IMG/VR virus record: IMGVR_UViG_3300028831_000595
Coordinates: 1-46,046 of that record
DNA length: 46,046 nt
Source: a virus
Reading direction: 5' to 3' (one strand)
This document shows, one piece after another, positions 28,323 through 36,876 of the stretch. How positions within the stretch are numbered: the first letter of the stretch is position 1; each line of letters starts with the position of its first letter. The notes under the pieces are model-generated. The model was given only the letters and a program-made list of their open reading frames with translations. It had not been told where the DNA came from and did no database searches. Made by a program: the position numbers and the translations under genes.

Positions 28323-29357
28323 TCAGCCTCCCAGCCTCGTGGTCGTGAGTCCGCCCTTGGCCGTGCTCCAGACGCTCTGCCCGATCTTCGGCACGGCGCT
28401 GGTGATCTTCTTGACCGTGGACGTGCCCGCGGCGCCCGTGACGGTGCGCTGGCCGCCGGTCATCTGGGTGAGCGGCGACGGGTTCGTGGGCGCAGGCTGC
28501 GGACTGAGCCCGGTGGTCGAGACGGTGGGCGGCACCGAGGGCGTCGCCTGCCAGCCCGCCACGGTGTTGACGGCATCCCTGGCGGCGTTGGATGCGTAGT
28601 CGGACCAACTGCGCTGAAGCCCCGCCAGCGCGTTCTGCTGCTGCGAGAGCAGCGAGTTCTGCTGGTTTTGGAGGTTCGTGTAGGCGGCCTGGCGCTGGAC
28701 GTCGAGGCCCTGACGGGCGAGCGCCTGCTGCTGGTCGATCTGGCTGCCCGAGAACACCCCGCGCGAGGCCGCGCCGTGGGCGACGCCGGTGAAGGCCTGG
28801 AGGTAGGCGCGGCCGTCCGCGCCCTGGACGACGCCGTACTTGATGTCGGGCGTGGCCGAGAAGGCGTCCGCAGTCGAGGCGACCGGCGTCGCGTAGGTCG
28901 ACTGAAGCTGCCCGTTCACCAGTTGCGTGGGCTGGAGGGCGAAGTCCACGAGCCCCGACCCCGCGAGGCTGGCGGCGGTCTGCTCGGCCGCGGCCTGGCG
29001 CTGGGCGTTGTAGGTCGTGGGCAGAAGCCCCGCCTGCTGGAGGATCTGGGTCATCTGCGGCAGGTAGGCGTTCTGGGGCACCGGCAGCGTGCCCGCCGGC
29101 GTGCCCGGGGCGGTGGTGAACGAGAGCGGCGTGAAGCCGGTCGGCTGCTGGCCCGCGGCCAGCGGCACGTTGTAGGTGCCGGTGGGCGCGAGCGCCGTGG
29201 TCGCGCCACCGAGCTGCGAGCGGAGCGCCTGCGGGATCACCGTGCCCATGGGGGCGTGCCCCGACTTGAAATAGGCCAGGGCGTTGGCGGCGGTGGGCGC
29301 GAGCTTGTAGAAGCTCAGGAATTGCTGGTAGGTCATCGGGGCCGGTGCCGTCGCCAT
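28323..29357 (-). CDS. Internal virion protein, 344 aa
   Basis: ATG 29357 begins MATAPAPMTYQQFLSFYKLA. The middle is a Gln-rich coiled coil (QQQALARQGLDVQRQAAYTN, LQNQQNSLLSQQQNALAGLQ) and the C-terminus is Thr/Pro-rich. Like the 594-aa and 1295-aa proteins it lacks enzymatic motifs. The three adjacent genes probably form an ejection set analogous to T7 gp14-gp15-gp16. Confidence 0.65.
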   Translation of the reverse strand: MATAPAPMTYQQFLSFYKLAPTAANALAYFKSGHAPMGTVIPQALRSQLGGATTALAPTGTYNVPLAAGQQPTGFTPLSFTTAPGTPAGTLPVPQNAYLPQMTQILQQAGLLPTTYNAQRQAAAEQTAASLAGSGLVDFALQPTQLVNGQLQSTYATPVASTADAFSATPDIKYGVVQGADGRAYLQAFTGVAHGAASRGVFSGSQIDQQQALARQGLDVQRQAAYTNLQNQQNSLLSQQQNALAGLQRSWSDYASNAARDAVNTVAGWQATPSVPPTVSTTGLSPQPAPTNPSPLTQMTGGQRTVTGAAGTSTVKKITSAVPKIGQSVWSTAKGGLTTTRLGG

Positions 29358-29359
29358 CG

Positions 29360-30016
29360 CTAAACCCCCGAGAAAATGATGTAGGAGATTACCGCGTAGG
29401 GCTGCATGTTGTTCGCGGCGGTGCCGCTGCCGGTCGAGCCGGTGGTGCCGCTGTCGGCTCCGCTGCCGCCGACGGTGCCGGTCGGGTCGAAGCCGAAGGT
29501 GTTGCCCGCGCTTCCGATCTGGAAGTTCCCGGCGGTCACGTTGCCGTCGTTTCGCAAGCGCACGGAGTGAGTGTGGGCCGGAAGCTCGGCCGCAAGGATG
29601 GTGTGCGTCTCCTCGCCGCCGTAGGCGAACTGCGCGTAGTTGGTGCCGGTGGTGGCGAGGATGCCCTGGCACACGAGCACCTTGCCGCGAAGGTCGGGCA
29701 CCTTGAAGCTCGAGCCCGTGCCGCCCCAGGACTGCCCGATGGCCGCGTAGAGCTGCGGGTAGGCGGACTGGTCGTAGGTCGAGCCGTCGCAGAAAAGCCA
29801 GCCGGTCGGAACCTTGATGCCGGCGATGGCCTTGATGTCGCCCGCGTTCTGGGGCACGAGGTCGAAGGTGCGCCGCAGCAGGCTCGCCGCCTCAGGGCTC
29901 TGGAGGTAGTTGCGCACCAGGCCGTAGAGCGTCTCCGACATCCCGCTGGGACCGGAGCCCAGCAGCGGATCGTTGGAGCGGACGTCGCCGATCCCCCAGT
30001 CGGTTTCGGGGCTCAT
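29360..30016 (-). CDS. Tail-collar domain fibre protein
   Basis: The 218-aa product contains the phage tail-collar motif: VPTGWLFCDGSTYDQSAYPQ with FKVPDLRGKVLV (about 70-115). An ELPAHTHSVRLRN segment and a Gly/Ser/Thr-rich tip (GSGADSGTTGSTGSG) follow. Proteins of this type form short fibres at the baseplate or collar and contact the host surface. It follows the 63-aa Cys-rich gene by an ATGA overlap. Confidence 0.85.
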   Translation of the reverse strand: MSPETDWGIGDVRSNDPLLGSGPSGMSETLYGLVRNYLQSPEAASLLRRTFDLVPQNAGDIKAIAGIKVPTGWLFCDGSTYDQSAYPQLYAAIGQSWGGTGSSFKVPDLRGKVLVCQGILATTGTNYAQFAYGGEETHTILAAELPAHTHSVRLRNDGNVTAGNFQIGSAGNTFGFDPTGTVGGSGADSGTTGSTGSGTAANNMQPYAVISYIIFSGV

Positions 30017-30204
30017 CGCTCGAGCGGCGGGAAGAGGAGCGCCCGCCCGCGCAGGGCGCGCTCGTGCGCCCCCTGGGTGAACCGCTCGTCGTCGTCATGG
30101 CAGGAGCAGACGCAGGGGGCCGCGCACATCTTGCAGACGATCCGACAGACCAGATGCTCGCCGTGCAGGCAGAACGTCGAGAGATAGATGTGGTCGCCCT
30201 TCAC
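30013..30204 (-). CDS. Cys/His-rich protein, 63 aa, probable zinc binder
   Basis: GTG 30204 overlaps the nozzle gene stop. The product packs seven Cys and three His into residues 11-35 (CLHGEHLVCRIVCKMCAAPC, then VCSCHDDD), which suits one or two zinc sites. The C-terminus is basic. Small Cys-rich proteins of this look occur in actinophages without known function. Its place among virion genes suggests a structural or assembly role. Confidence 0.65.
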   Translation of the reverse strand: MKGDHIYLSTFCLHGEHLVCRIVCKMCAAPCVCSCHDDDERFTQGAHERALRGRALLFPPLER

Positions 30205-32441
30205 GCCCGCGGCCTTCTCGGGCGCACCACGAAGTCGACGGCGTGGACCCGAAGCGTGGAGGGCTTGGTCCCGACTTGGCTCAGACGCAGCGCGTGGCGC
30301 CGGCCGAGCAGACCGAGCGCGCCGGCCGACGGCGCGGTCACGTCGGAGACCGGCATGATCCTGACCTCCTGCGGCCCGTTGGCGGTGGTGGGCAGATCGA
30401 CGTCCAGACCGAACGCGCCGCCATCGACGTTCGACTGCACGCGAAGCTTGGTGGTGCCGTCGCCGCCCACCAGCTCGTAGACGATCTTCAGCTCGATCAC
30501 GCGGCTCAGGTCGTTGATGGCGCCCACCACCGACTCGGGGATGTCGATCGAGAAGGTGCCGTAGAACGCCGAGGTTCCGGCACCGCCCTCGTCGCGAGCG
30601 ATGCCGCCCATGTGAAGCGCCTGGCTGCGGTCGACGCCCGACATGGTGGAGGTGGTCGTGAAGTAGAGGTCGTCGGCCGAGCCCGCCAGCGTGGTCGAGC
30701 GGTACATCGACATGGAGGAGATGCCGGTGGCGCCCGAGAAGTCGCCCACGAAGGCGTTGTCCATCAGGTCGTAGACCCAAAGCGAGCAGAGCGCGTTGTT
30801 CAGCGTGTCGTTGACCGCGATGAAAAGGTGCGAGTCCACCACGCCGCAGGACACGAAGGCCGCCACGCCGCCGTAGGCGTAATCGACGAGGAACGCGCTC
30901 ATCTTCTGGCGCCACTCGCGGTTGCGCCGACCCTCGGTGAGGTCGATCACCCGGCCGCCGACGTAGCGGTAGATGCCGTTCTGCCCCGCCCAGAACGCGC
31001 CCTCGCCGCGGTTGCCGACGCAGGCCGAGCGGATGTCGATGCAGCCCGCGCCGTGGGCGACCTCGATCACGGTGTTGGTGGGCGGGTCGCCCATCGAAAG
31101 GTAGGCGTTGTCGGTGCGCAGGATCAGAAGCCCCTGCGGCGTCGAGAGCAGCGCCACGTTGCGGCCCTGGGCGCCCTTGATCGGAACATCGAACTTCAGA
31201 AGCATCTGCGAGTTCGGGTAGTCCGAAGTGATCGTGGCCGTCGGCTGGTCGGGGTTGTAGAACGCCCCGAGCGGCGAGTTCACCGGCATGTAGTAGACGC
31301 CGGTGTTGTCCCAGTCCACGCCCGTGATGTAGAGGCGCCCCTGGTGATAGCGGGCCTCGCGACCGACGGCGTTTCGATAGATGACGTAGGGGCGGTTGGC
31401 CCAGTCGTTGCCCGGTCCTGCCGTTATCAGCAGCGTGGTATCGCTGGAGACGGCAGAAATGGCCGAGAGCGACGGGTAGGAGTTGCCGGTGATCCCGATG
31501 TAGTCGTTGGCGCGCGGTCGGCCCTGCCCCGGTGGCAGATTGGCGCTGTTCCACAGCGTGCCGAAGCCGGAGACGGTGGTGCCGAGGCCAGTGGTGATCG
31601 AGGCCTGGCCGAGCGTCTGGACCGGCGTGCAGAGCCCGATGGTTCCCAACCGGGTCGGAGTCAGCGATCCCCAGGGCTGGCTGAGGAAGAGCGGCGTGGG
31701 CGCGGTCGGCGGCGCGGGGATGCCGGTGGTGATCGGGAAGGTGCCGTCCACCGAGGCGTAGACCCAGTTGCCGCTGCCGTCCTGATCGATCGACACCACG
31801 AGCCGCGACTGCCCGGGGAACTGGTTGAGCGTGATGTAGGTGCCAACCTGCGCCTGGGTCGAGAAGTTCGTACCCACGCCCAGCACAAAGCTCGTGCCCT
31901 GGTAGAAGGTGACCGAGCCCGCCGCCGCGACGTTGGCGGCAAGAGTGTGGGCCGGGGCGCCGGCGAAGCGCGCGATCGGCGTGAGCCCGTCCTGGGGGCA
32001 GAAGAGGCACTCGCCCTTGTAGACCTCGCGCAGGAGGAGCGCCTGCGTGGCCGACCCCACGAGCCCCACCTGACCGGCGCTGCCGTTGGGCGTCGCGGCC
32101 TGCACCATGCCGATGACGCCGTTCTCCTGGGCCGCCACGATCACCGGGCTCGCCGGCTGCCCCGAGGCGCCGCCGTAGGACGGGAGGTCCACCGCGGCGA
32201 CGCTGGTCAGGAAGTGACTGGCGGGCGCCCCGAGCACCGCCGAGGCCGAGGCCTGGATGTAGGGGCCACGCAGGCTGATGACGCCCTTGGGGAAGATCGC
32301 GTCGGTGCCCGTCGGCATCTGCTGCGGGCTGAGCTCCCACGAGGGCGCGTCGGTGACCACGCCGCCGACCCCGGGTGCTGCCACCGAGCGGACGATGATG
32401 GGCGAGAGCGGGATCCCGCGGATGCGGGCGCGCGGCGGCAT
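30201..32441 (-). CDS. Tail nozzle-like protein (T7 gp12 / P22 gp10 role)
   Basis: The 746-aa product is almost entirely beta-strand with repeated Trp, Gly and Asp turns, for example GREARYHQGRLYITGVDWDN and NRGEGAFWAGQNGIYRYVGG. This fits the beta-propeller nozzle proteins of short-tailed phages. It is encoded directly after the adaptor-like gene, the usual order. With the adaptor it would form the tail below the portal. The call depends on fold-like pattern, length and order, not on a catalytic motif. Confidence 0.7.
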   Translation of the reverse strand: MPPRARIRGIPLSPIIVRSVAAPGVGGVVTDAPSWELSPQQMPTGTDAIFPKGVISLRGPYIQASASAVLGAPASHFLTSVAAVDLPSYGGASGQPASPVIVAAQENGVIGMVQAATPNGSAGQVGLVGSATQALLLREVYKGECLFCPQDGLTPIARFAGAPAHTLAANVAAAGSVTFYQGTSFVLGVGTNFSTQAQVGTYITLNQFPGQSRLVVSIDQDGSGNWVYASVDGTFPITTGIPAPPTAPTPLFLSQPWGSLTPTRLGTIGLCTPVQTLGQASITTGLGTTVSGFGTLWNSANLPPGQGRPRANDYIGITGNSYPSLSAISAVSSDTTLLITAGPGNDWANRPYVIYRNAVGREARYHQGRLYITGVDWDNTGVYYMPVNSPLGAFYNPDQPTATITSDYPNSQMLLKFDVPIKGAQGRNVALLSTPQGLLILRTDNAYLSMGDPPTNTVIEVAHGAGCIDIRSACVGNRGEGAFWAGQNGIYRYVGGRVIDLTEGRRNREWRQKMSAFLVDYAYGGVAAFVSCGVVDSHLFIAVNDTLNNALCSLWVYDLMDNAFVGDFSGATGISSMSMYRSTTLAGSADDLYFTTTSTMSGVDRSQALHMGGIARDEGGAGTSAFYGTFSIDIPESVVGAINDLSRVIELKIVYELVGGDGTTKLRVQSNVDGGAFGLDVDLPTTANGPQEVRIMPVSDVTAPSAGALGLLGRRHALRLSQVGTKPSTLRVHAVDFVVRPRRPRA

Positions 32442-33079
32442 CAGCTACTCGGGTAGCCCTTGAGCGGGATCGCCCAGCCGTTCTGGCCGGGCTGGATGTT
32501 GTGCAGCCCGGCCAGACGCCCGCGAAGATCCTGCACGATCTCGCTGGTGAAGCGGGCGATGTAGATCTCGCCCTCGGTCATCGCCATCCGCCAGACCGCC
32601 GACTCGGCCAGGTAGTCGTGGTACTCGAGCGGCAACGGGATCACGGTGGCGTCAGAGGCCATCGCAGCCGGACGCTGCACGTAGACCAGCGTGGCCGAGA
32701 CGTTGGCGGTGGGCACCGGCAGCGTCGCCAGCGTGAGCGGCGAGCGGAAGGCGGCGATGGTGGGAGGGTTGGTGACCGCGGTGAAGGTGCCCGCAGTGAT
32801 GGCGGTCTGGGTGGAGGCGAAGGTCATCTCGTCCACCACGTCCACGGTGACCGTGGTCTGGGTGAGCGTGACGAGCTTCTGGAGATCGGCCGGCAGCGTC
32901 ACGAGCCCCGTGGTCGCGGCGATGGTCACCGTGGTGGAGGCCAGCGTGAGGTTCCACTCGGCGTTGACCCGGTAGACCTCCTGCTGGATCACGTTCTGGA
33001 CCTGAGTCACCTTGGCAACTTCGGCCGAGGGGATCTGCAAGCGGTCTAGAACGTAATTCGTGGCGTCGCCGCGGTTCAC
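32441..33079 (-). CDS. Head-tail adaptor / tail tubular protein A-like
   Basis: GTG 33079 follows GAGGAGG. The 212-aa product starts with a helix (MNRGDATNYVLDRLQIPSAE), has a central beta region, and ends in long helices (LPLEYHDYLAESAVWRMAMT, IYIARFTSEIVQDLRGRLAG). That layout resembles T7 gp11 and related adaptor rings that sit under the portal. The next gene is the nozzle-like protein, as expected. Confidence 0.7.
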   Translation of the reverse strand: MNRGDATNYVLDRLQIPSAEVAKVTQVQNVIQQEVYRVNAEWNLTLASTTVTIAATTGLVTLPADLQKLVTLTQTTVTVDVVDEMTFASTQTAITAGTFTAVTNPPTIAAFRSPLTLATLPVPTANVSATLVYVQRPAAMASDATVIPLPLEYHDYLAESAVWRMAMTEGEIYIARFTSEIVQDLRGRLAGLHNIQPGQNGWAIPLKGYPSS

Positions 33080-33099
33080 ACTGCCTCCTCATGCAGAAC

Positions 33100-33131
33100 G
33101 GGGGACGCGGCCCTCACCTTCCGCATCCCCC
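33100..33131 (-). other. Hairpin in the adaptor leader
   Basis: GGGGGACGCGG (33100-33110) pairs with CCGCATCCCCC (33121-33131) except for one C-A mismatch. It lies between the 123-aa head gene and the adaptor and could attenuate or process the message. Confidence 0.45.
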
Positions 33132-33159
33132 GCACGCTCGCCCCCCTGCTGGGACGATC

Positions 33160-33531
33160 TTACGAGACCATCAGCAGGTAGCCGGAAACCGTCACCGCCG
33201 ACAGGTCGGTGGTCGAGGTCACCTCCGTGTTGAACGCCGACCACGCCTGGATGGTCGGTGCGGACAGGCTGCCGTTGAACGAGTACCAGTTCGCCCCGTA
33301 CTTCTGCGGGGTCAGGATCACCCCCTGGATCTTGAAGCCCGAGATCAGCGGCGGGCTAGTGGGGAGCACGATCGGATCGCCGCCGGTCGCATAGGAGGTG
33401 GACATCTTGGCGCTGAACGGCACCATCACCGTGTTGAGCGCGCCGATGGTGCGCAGATCACCGATGGGCTGCCCCATCGTGACCACATCGGTGGGCACGG
33501 GGCCGATCGCAAACGCCGTCATGTTCGCCAC
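33160..33531 (-). CDS. Small head protein, 123 aa
   Basis: GTG 33531 overlaps the upstream stop region. The product is beta-rich, with SGFKIQGVILTPQKYGANWY and many Thr/Ser residues. It lies two genes after the capsid gene, where decoration or head-completion proteins are normally coded. No family is recognised. Confidence 0.65.
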   Translation of the reverse strand: MANMTAFAIGPVPTDVVTMGQPIGDLRTIGALNTVMVPFSAKMSTSYATGGDPIVLPTSPPLISGFKIQGVILTPQKYGANWYSFNGSLSAPTIQAWSAFNTEVTSTTDLSAVTVSGYLLMVS

Positions 33532-33532
33532 G

Positions 33533-34195
33533 TCAGCCTCCCATCCCGGCGGGCCCGAAGCTCTCAGGCGGCGCCACCATCGCCATCACCTGATCGTCGG
33601 GCGCGGCGTCGGGCCCGGCGATGCCGCGCCCCATCGCCTCGGCCAGGTCGATCAGCACGCTCGGCCGGCGACGGTGCTCGGCCTCCCAGACCGTCGCCTT
33701 CTGGACGTTGACCGCCCCGGCGTTCACCAGCTCGCGCAGCGAGTCGGGCTCGAGCGAGTCCCACTCGGGATGCGGCGGCTGGACCGGGCGCGGCCCGGCG
33801 CCCACCGCCCCGCGGATGGTCTGGATCGGCATCTGCCGATTCCAGGGCACCAGCGGATCGCCCTCCCACGCGACCACCTTGGGCTGGGAGGGCGAGCCGG
33901 TGAAGGCGGGGTGTGCCTCGATCAGGTCGGCGATCTCGTCCAGCGACCGGCCGTCCGAGGTCTGGTGGCAGACGTAGCCGTCGAAGTTGAGCATGATGCC
34001 CTTCTCCGCGATGTACGGCTTGCCGTAGGCGTCGCGCGCCTCGATCGGGGACTGGATCGCCAGCTTGAGCTTGCCGTGGACCGAAACCAGCGTGCGCCGC
34101 TTGGTGCGCGTCTGGAGCTCGCGGTCGCGCACCGCCTCAGCGCGCTCCTTGAGCGCTGCGCCCGCCGGCGTCTGTGGAGAGCGCGTCGGAGGCAT
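33533..34195 (-). CDS. Head-associated protein, 220 aa
   Basis: ATG 34195 overlaps the capsid gene stop. The product has a basic helical start (ALKERAEAVRDRELQTRTKR), then a domain with GKPYIAEKGIMLNFDGYVC, and a Pro-rich second half with VWEAEHRRRPSVLIDLAEAM. It is not a recognisable protease or adaptor. Its place next to the capsid gene implies head assembly. Confidence 0.6.
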   Translation of the reverse strand: MPPTRSPQTPAGAALKERAEAVRDRELQTRTKRRTLVSVHGKLKLAIQSPIEARDAYGKPYIAEKGIMLNFDGYVCHQTSDGRSLDEIADLIEAHPAFTGSPSQPKVVAWEGDPLVPWNRQMPIQTIRGAVGAGPRPVQPPHPEWDSLEPDSLRELVNAGAVNVQKATVWEAEHRRRPSVLIDLAEAMGRGIAGPDAAPDDQVMAMVAPPESFGPAGMGG

Positions 34196-35394
34196 CAGTA
34201 CGCAACTCCGGTGATGATCCCGTGCGTCAGCTCCTCGGCGACCATGAAGCCGGCTTCCGTCAAAATTTCATCCTTATAGACGTCGGCGTCGGGAGCCTGC
34301 ACGTTGGTGTTCATGTGCGTCGGCCGCAGCGGCCTCATCATCACGCCGTCGAGGTCGATGATGTAGGCGCGGCCCTTGGCGCCCTGCTCGAGGAGCGGGT
34401 GGTAGGCCACGTTCAGCCGGCCGAACCCGGAGACGTACTCGCGGATGTCGATGCCGTAGGTCTGGCTGGCCCTGTCCGAGGCGGGCGTGGTCTGGAGCTT
34501 GGCGATGCCCCAGGAGTTGATGGTGTTGATGACCTCGGCGCTCGCGAACATGACCTTGTTCTTGCCCGGCGACCCGGAGACGGAGTAGCGGAACACGTTG
34601 GGCAGGAAGTCGAGGAACTCCGACTCGGTGAGCGTGCCGCTCGTCGCCAGCACGTTGGTGGTGATGTAGTAGTCAAGCCCGCCCGTCATGTAGACGGGGT
34701 TGGCCTGGCTGGAGACCACCGAGCCCTTCACGCCGTGGAGCAGGATGTGCTCCCAGTCGCGGGCGTGCTCGTTACTGGCCTTGTTGCGCTGGTAGACGCG
34801 CTCGTCGCCGCCGTAGAGCGCCACCGCGTCCAGGGTCTTGGTGACCGTGACGGTGGTCTTTCGGATCTGGCAGTAGTTCGACTTGGTGGCCTTGGTGGTC
34901 GAGAGCGACACCGGGCTGTTGGTGCCCTGGCCGAAGGCCCCCCTGAGGTTCAGCAGGTTGTCGGTGGTGGCGATCGAGCCCGCCGTGGTGCCCGCGTAGC
35001 CGCGCACGATGGTCAGGGTGTCGGTCGACACGGCGGTCACCTGGATGAGCTCGCCCGTGGTCATGTTCTTCAGGATGTGGGCGTTCGGGAGCACGTAGGC
35101 GCCCTGCCCGGAGGTCAGCACGAGGCTCGTCGCGGAGTTGTTGATGCCGGCGCTGGCGGTGAGCCACGACGGGATCGGCGCGTCCTCGAGCCACTTGGTC
35201 TCGACCTCCATCGCCGCCTGCGAGGCGACGCGGTTGGTCAGGATCGTGAGGATCGGATTCGCCTGCGGGTCGTACTGGAAGATCTTGGGGAACATGTCGA
35301 TCTTCAGCTGGTCCGGGCTGATCGCCAGGGTGCCGGCCGTCGACAGTTGCCCCTGGACCGCTCCCGCGACCGGAGGCTGTGGAATCGGTGCTAT
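34195..35394 (-). CDS. Major capsid protein, apparent AUA start
   Basis: The 399-aa reading begins at ATA 35394, which lies seven bases after GGAGG in GGAGGTGACCCC. No ATG, GTG or TTG lies between the upstream in-frame TAG and the first ATG (35295). Starting at that ATG would remove GTLAISPDQLKIDM, a segment that in HK97-like capsids of this podovirus type normally precedes KIFQYDPQANPILTIL. Other features are a long helix with SNEHARDWEHILLHG and a C-terminal GRLNVAYHPLLEQGAKG strand region. Either AUA initiates translation or an ATG was miscalled as ATA. The capsid role is also supported by the scaffold gene next to it. Confidence 0.8.
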   Translation of the reverse strand: MAPIPQPPVAGAVQGQLSTAGTLAISPDQLKIDMFPKIFQYDPQANPILTILTNRVASQAAMEVETKWLEDAPIPSWLTASAGINNSATSLVLTSGQGAYVLPNAHILKNMTTGELIQVTAVSTDTLTIVRGYAGTTAGSIATTDNLLNLRGAFGQGTNSPVSLSTTKATKSNYCQIRKTTVTVTKTLDAVALYGGDERVYQRNKASNEHARDWEHILLHGVKGSVVSSQANPVYMTGGLDYYITTNVLATSGTLTESEFLDFLPNVFRYSVSGSPGKNKVMFASAEVINTINSWGIAKLQTTPASDRASQTYGIDIREYVSGFGRLNVAYHPLLEQGAKGRAYIIDLDGVMMRPLRPTHMNTNVQAPDADVYKDEILTEAGFMVAEELTHGIITGVAY

Positions 35395-35565
35395 GGGGTC
35401 ACCTCCAAAAGAGACGTTTACCTACCGTCGCCTTCGGCCGTATCCCTCAGCACCCATCGGCGGGAGAGTCTGTCGCCGCGTGTCCCTTGCGGGGGCGGCG
35501 AGGCTGCTCCGTGTCCGCTCTTGTGGGGCGCCCTTTTAGGGGGGCGTCCGAGCTATACGCCGCGC

Positions 35566-35595
35566 AGGGTACGCCCCGCGCCCCGTCTAATGCAA
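35566..35595 (-). promoter_or_regulatory. Candidate capsid-gene promoter
   Basis: On the minus strand TTGCAT (35595-35590), 18 bp, TACCCT (35571-35566), immediately after the scaffold stop. The predicted 170-base leader contains a TCGCCGC/GCGGCGA hairpin and ends in the strong GGAGGTGA ribosome site. A private promoter would fit the high demand for capsid protein. Confidence 0.45.
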
Positions 35596-35596
35596 A

Positions 35597-36460
35597 CTAG
35601 AGCCCGTCGGCCGGACGCCGGCGGTAGGCCTCCATCGCCGCAAGCTCGGCCTGAGCCTGGGTCAGCGTGGGCGCCGGCGGACGCCTGCCGCCACTGCGCA
35701 GGGTGTGCCCCTCGGCCGCCTGCTGGCGCTCCTGGGCACGCTCGGTCTGGAGCTCGTAGAGCGTGTCGGCGAACGCCCCGCGCAGTGAGCCGAAGCGGTC
35801 CAGGTAGTCGGGCTCCTCCTTCAGGCGCTCCTCGATCCGCTGCTCGATCGCGGCGTAGTCGGTTCCGTAGCGCTGCTCGAGCTGCGCCAGTTCCTCGGCC
35901 ACGCGCGCCTCCTCCTGGGCCTGGGTGAGCGGCGCCACGCGATCCTGCTCGAACTGCGCGAAGCGCTGCTCCATCTGCACCATCGCGGCGTCGTAGGCCA
36001 TGCGGGCGCCGAGCGCGGTGGCAAGCTCCAGCATGCGGGCGTGGTTGGGCTCGCCGGTGTTCGGATCCACGACCGAGGCCGCCAGCGCATCGAAGTCGAG
36101 CGCGGCGGGCTGCTGCTGAGGCTGCTGCTGCTGAGGCTGGTGGTTCTGCTGCTGCTGGGCCTCCATCCGCGCGATCTCGGCCAAGTACGCCTCCTTCTCC
36201 TCGTCGCGCTGGGAGAGGCGAGTGGTGGCCGCCTCGTAGGCCTTCAGCATGTCCTCGGGCGACTTCCAGCCCTTGGCCTGCGCGATCTCCTTGGCCCGCT
36301 CGCCGAGCGGCGCCCAGGGATCCTCCTCGGCGACCGCAAGCTCGGGTGCGCCCTCGCGGCCCTTCGCCATGATCTCGCCCACCGACTGCGTGAGGTTCGG
36401 CTGGAGCTTGGGCTCGGCCGGGGCCTCGGTCTCGACCGTGGGAGTATCGGTCTCAGCCAT
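35597..36460 (-). CDS. Scaffolding protein
   Basis: The 287-aa product is acidic and almost wholly helical. It has a Glu/Pro-rich start, coiled-coil stretches (LSQRDEEKEAYLAEIARMEA, VAEELAQLEQRYGTDYAAIE), a Gln-rich linker near 103-118 and a basic C-terminal tail (LRSGGRRPPAP). Scaffold proteins typically bind capsid subunits through such a basic end. It is encoded directly upstream of the capsid gene. The start overlaps the end of the preceding small gene. Confidence 0.85.
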   Translation of the reverse strand: MAETDTPTVETEAPAEPKLQPNLTQSVGEIMAKGREGAPELAVAEEDPWAPLGERAKEIAQAKGWKSPEDMLKAYEAATTRLSQRDEEKEAYLAEIARMEAQQQQNHQPQQQQPQQQPAALDFDALAASVVDPNTGEPNHARMLELATALGARMAYDAAMVQMEQRFAQFEQDRVAPLTQAQEEARVAEELAQLEQRYGTDYAAIEQRIEERLKEEPDYLDRFGSLRGAFADTLYELQTERAQERQQAAEGHTLRSGGRRPPAPTLTQAQAELAAMEAYRRRPADGL

Positions 36461-36749
36461 GTCCCTCCTCCGGGGTCTGCATCACCATCACCGCCGGGCG
36501 CATCGGCTCCTCGGCGGGCTGGAACATCTCGATCTGGCGCGCGGGCCAGGCCAGCACGTCCTGCACGCCGGCCATGAACTCGCGTTGCTGGCGCACGTCC
36601 TCGAGCGGCGTGTCGCGGTTGAGCACGAGGCGAATGAGCGACTCCTGGCGGATCTGAAACTCGCGCACCAGAAGTTTCCAGCCGAGGCTGCGCTGGAGCG
36701 CCACGAGCGCCGCGACCTCATCCCTGTTGACGGCGCACCTCCTTCTCAC
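36453..36749 (-). CDS. Hypothetical structural-operon protein, start uncertain
   Basis: The frame clearly encodes a helical protein (NRDEVAALVALQRSLGWKLL, EDVRQQREFMAGVQDVLAWP) ending in MQTPEEGHG. The best-placed ribosome site (AAGGAGG) is six bases before a GTC codon at 36731, not a normal start. The nearest usable codon is GTG 36749, chosen here, and an ATG exists at 36779. Both overlap the preceding 52-aa gene. Helical chaperone or head-assembly roles are possible; none is recognised. Confidence 0.55.
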   Translation of the reverse strand: MRRRCAVNRDEVAALVALQRSLGWKLLVREFQIRQESLIRLVLNRDTPLEDVRQQREFMAGVQDVLAWPARQIEMFQPAEEPMRPAVMVMQTPEEGHG

Positions 36750-36876
36750 GCATCTCGACCAGAAGGCGCCTGATCTCATCGACCGTCATGTCGCCGGGGA
36801 TCCGACGCACGACCAGCGTGTTGCCCACGACCACCGAGATGATCTGCTCGCCGGTCTGCATCTGTTCCTCGTTCAC
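36718..36876 (-). CDS. Hypothetical protein, 52 aa
   Basis: GTG 36876 overlaps the preceding stop. The product begins VNEEQMQTGEQIISVVVGNT and ends in a charged helix (EIRRLLVEMREKEVRRQQG). It has a probable beta-hairpin then helix and resembles no family I know. Support comes from coupling and codon use. Confidence 0.6.
   Translation of the reverse strand: MNEEQMQTGEQIISVVVGNTLVVRRIPGDMTVDEIRRLLVEMREKEVRRQQG

Noticed and set aside
30243-32456. Very long open frame on the plus strand
   Set aside because: It is the reverse complement of the nozzle-like gene; the product is Arg/Gly/Val-rich without ribosome site, as expected from GC-rich antisense DNA. The same holds for long antisense frames at 24689-26119, 26300-28348, 28239-29363, 34174-35928, 39526-41433 and 41965-43392.
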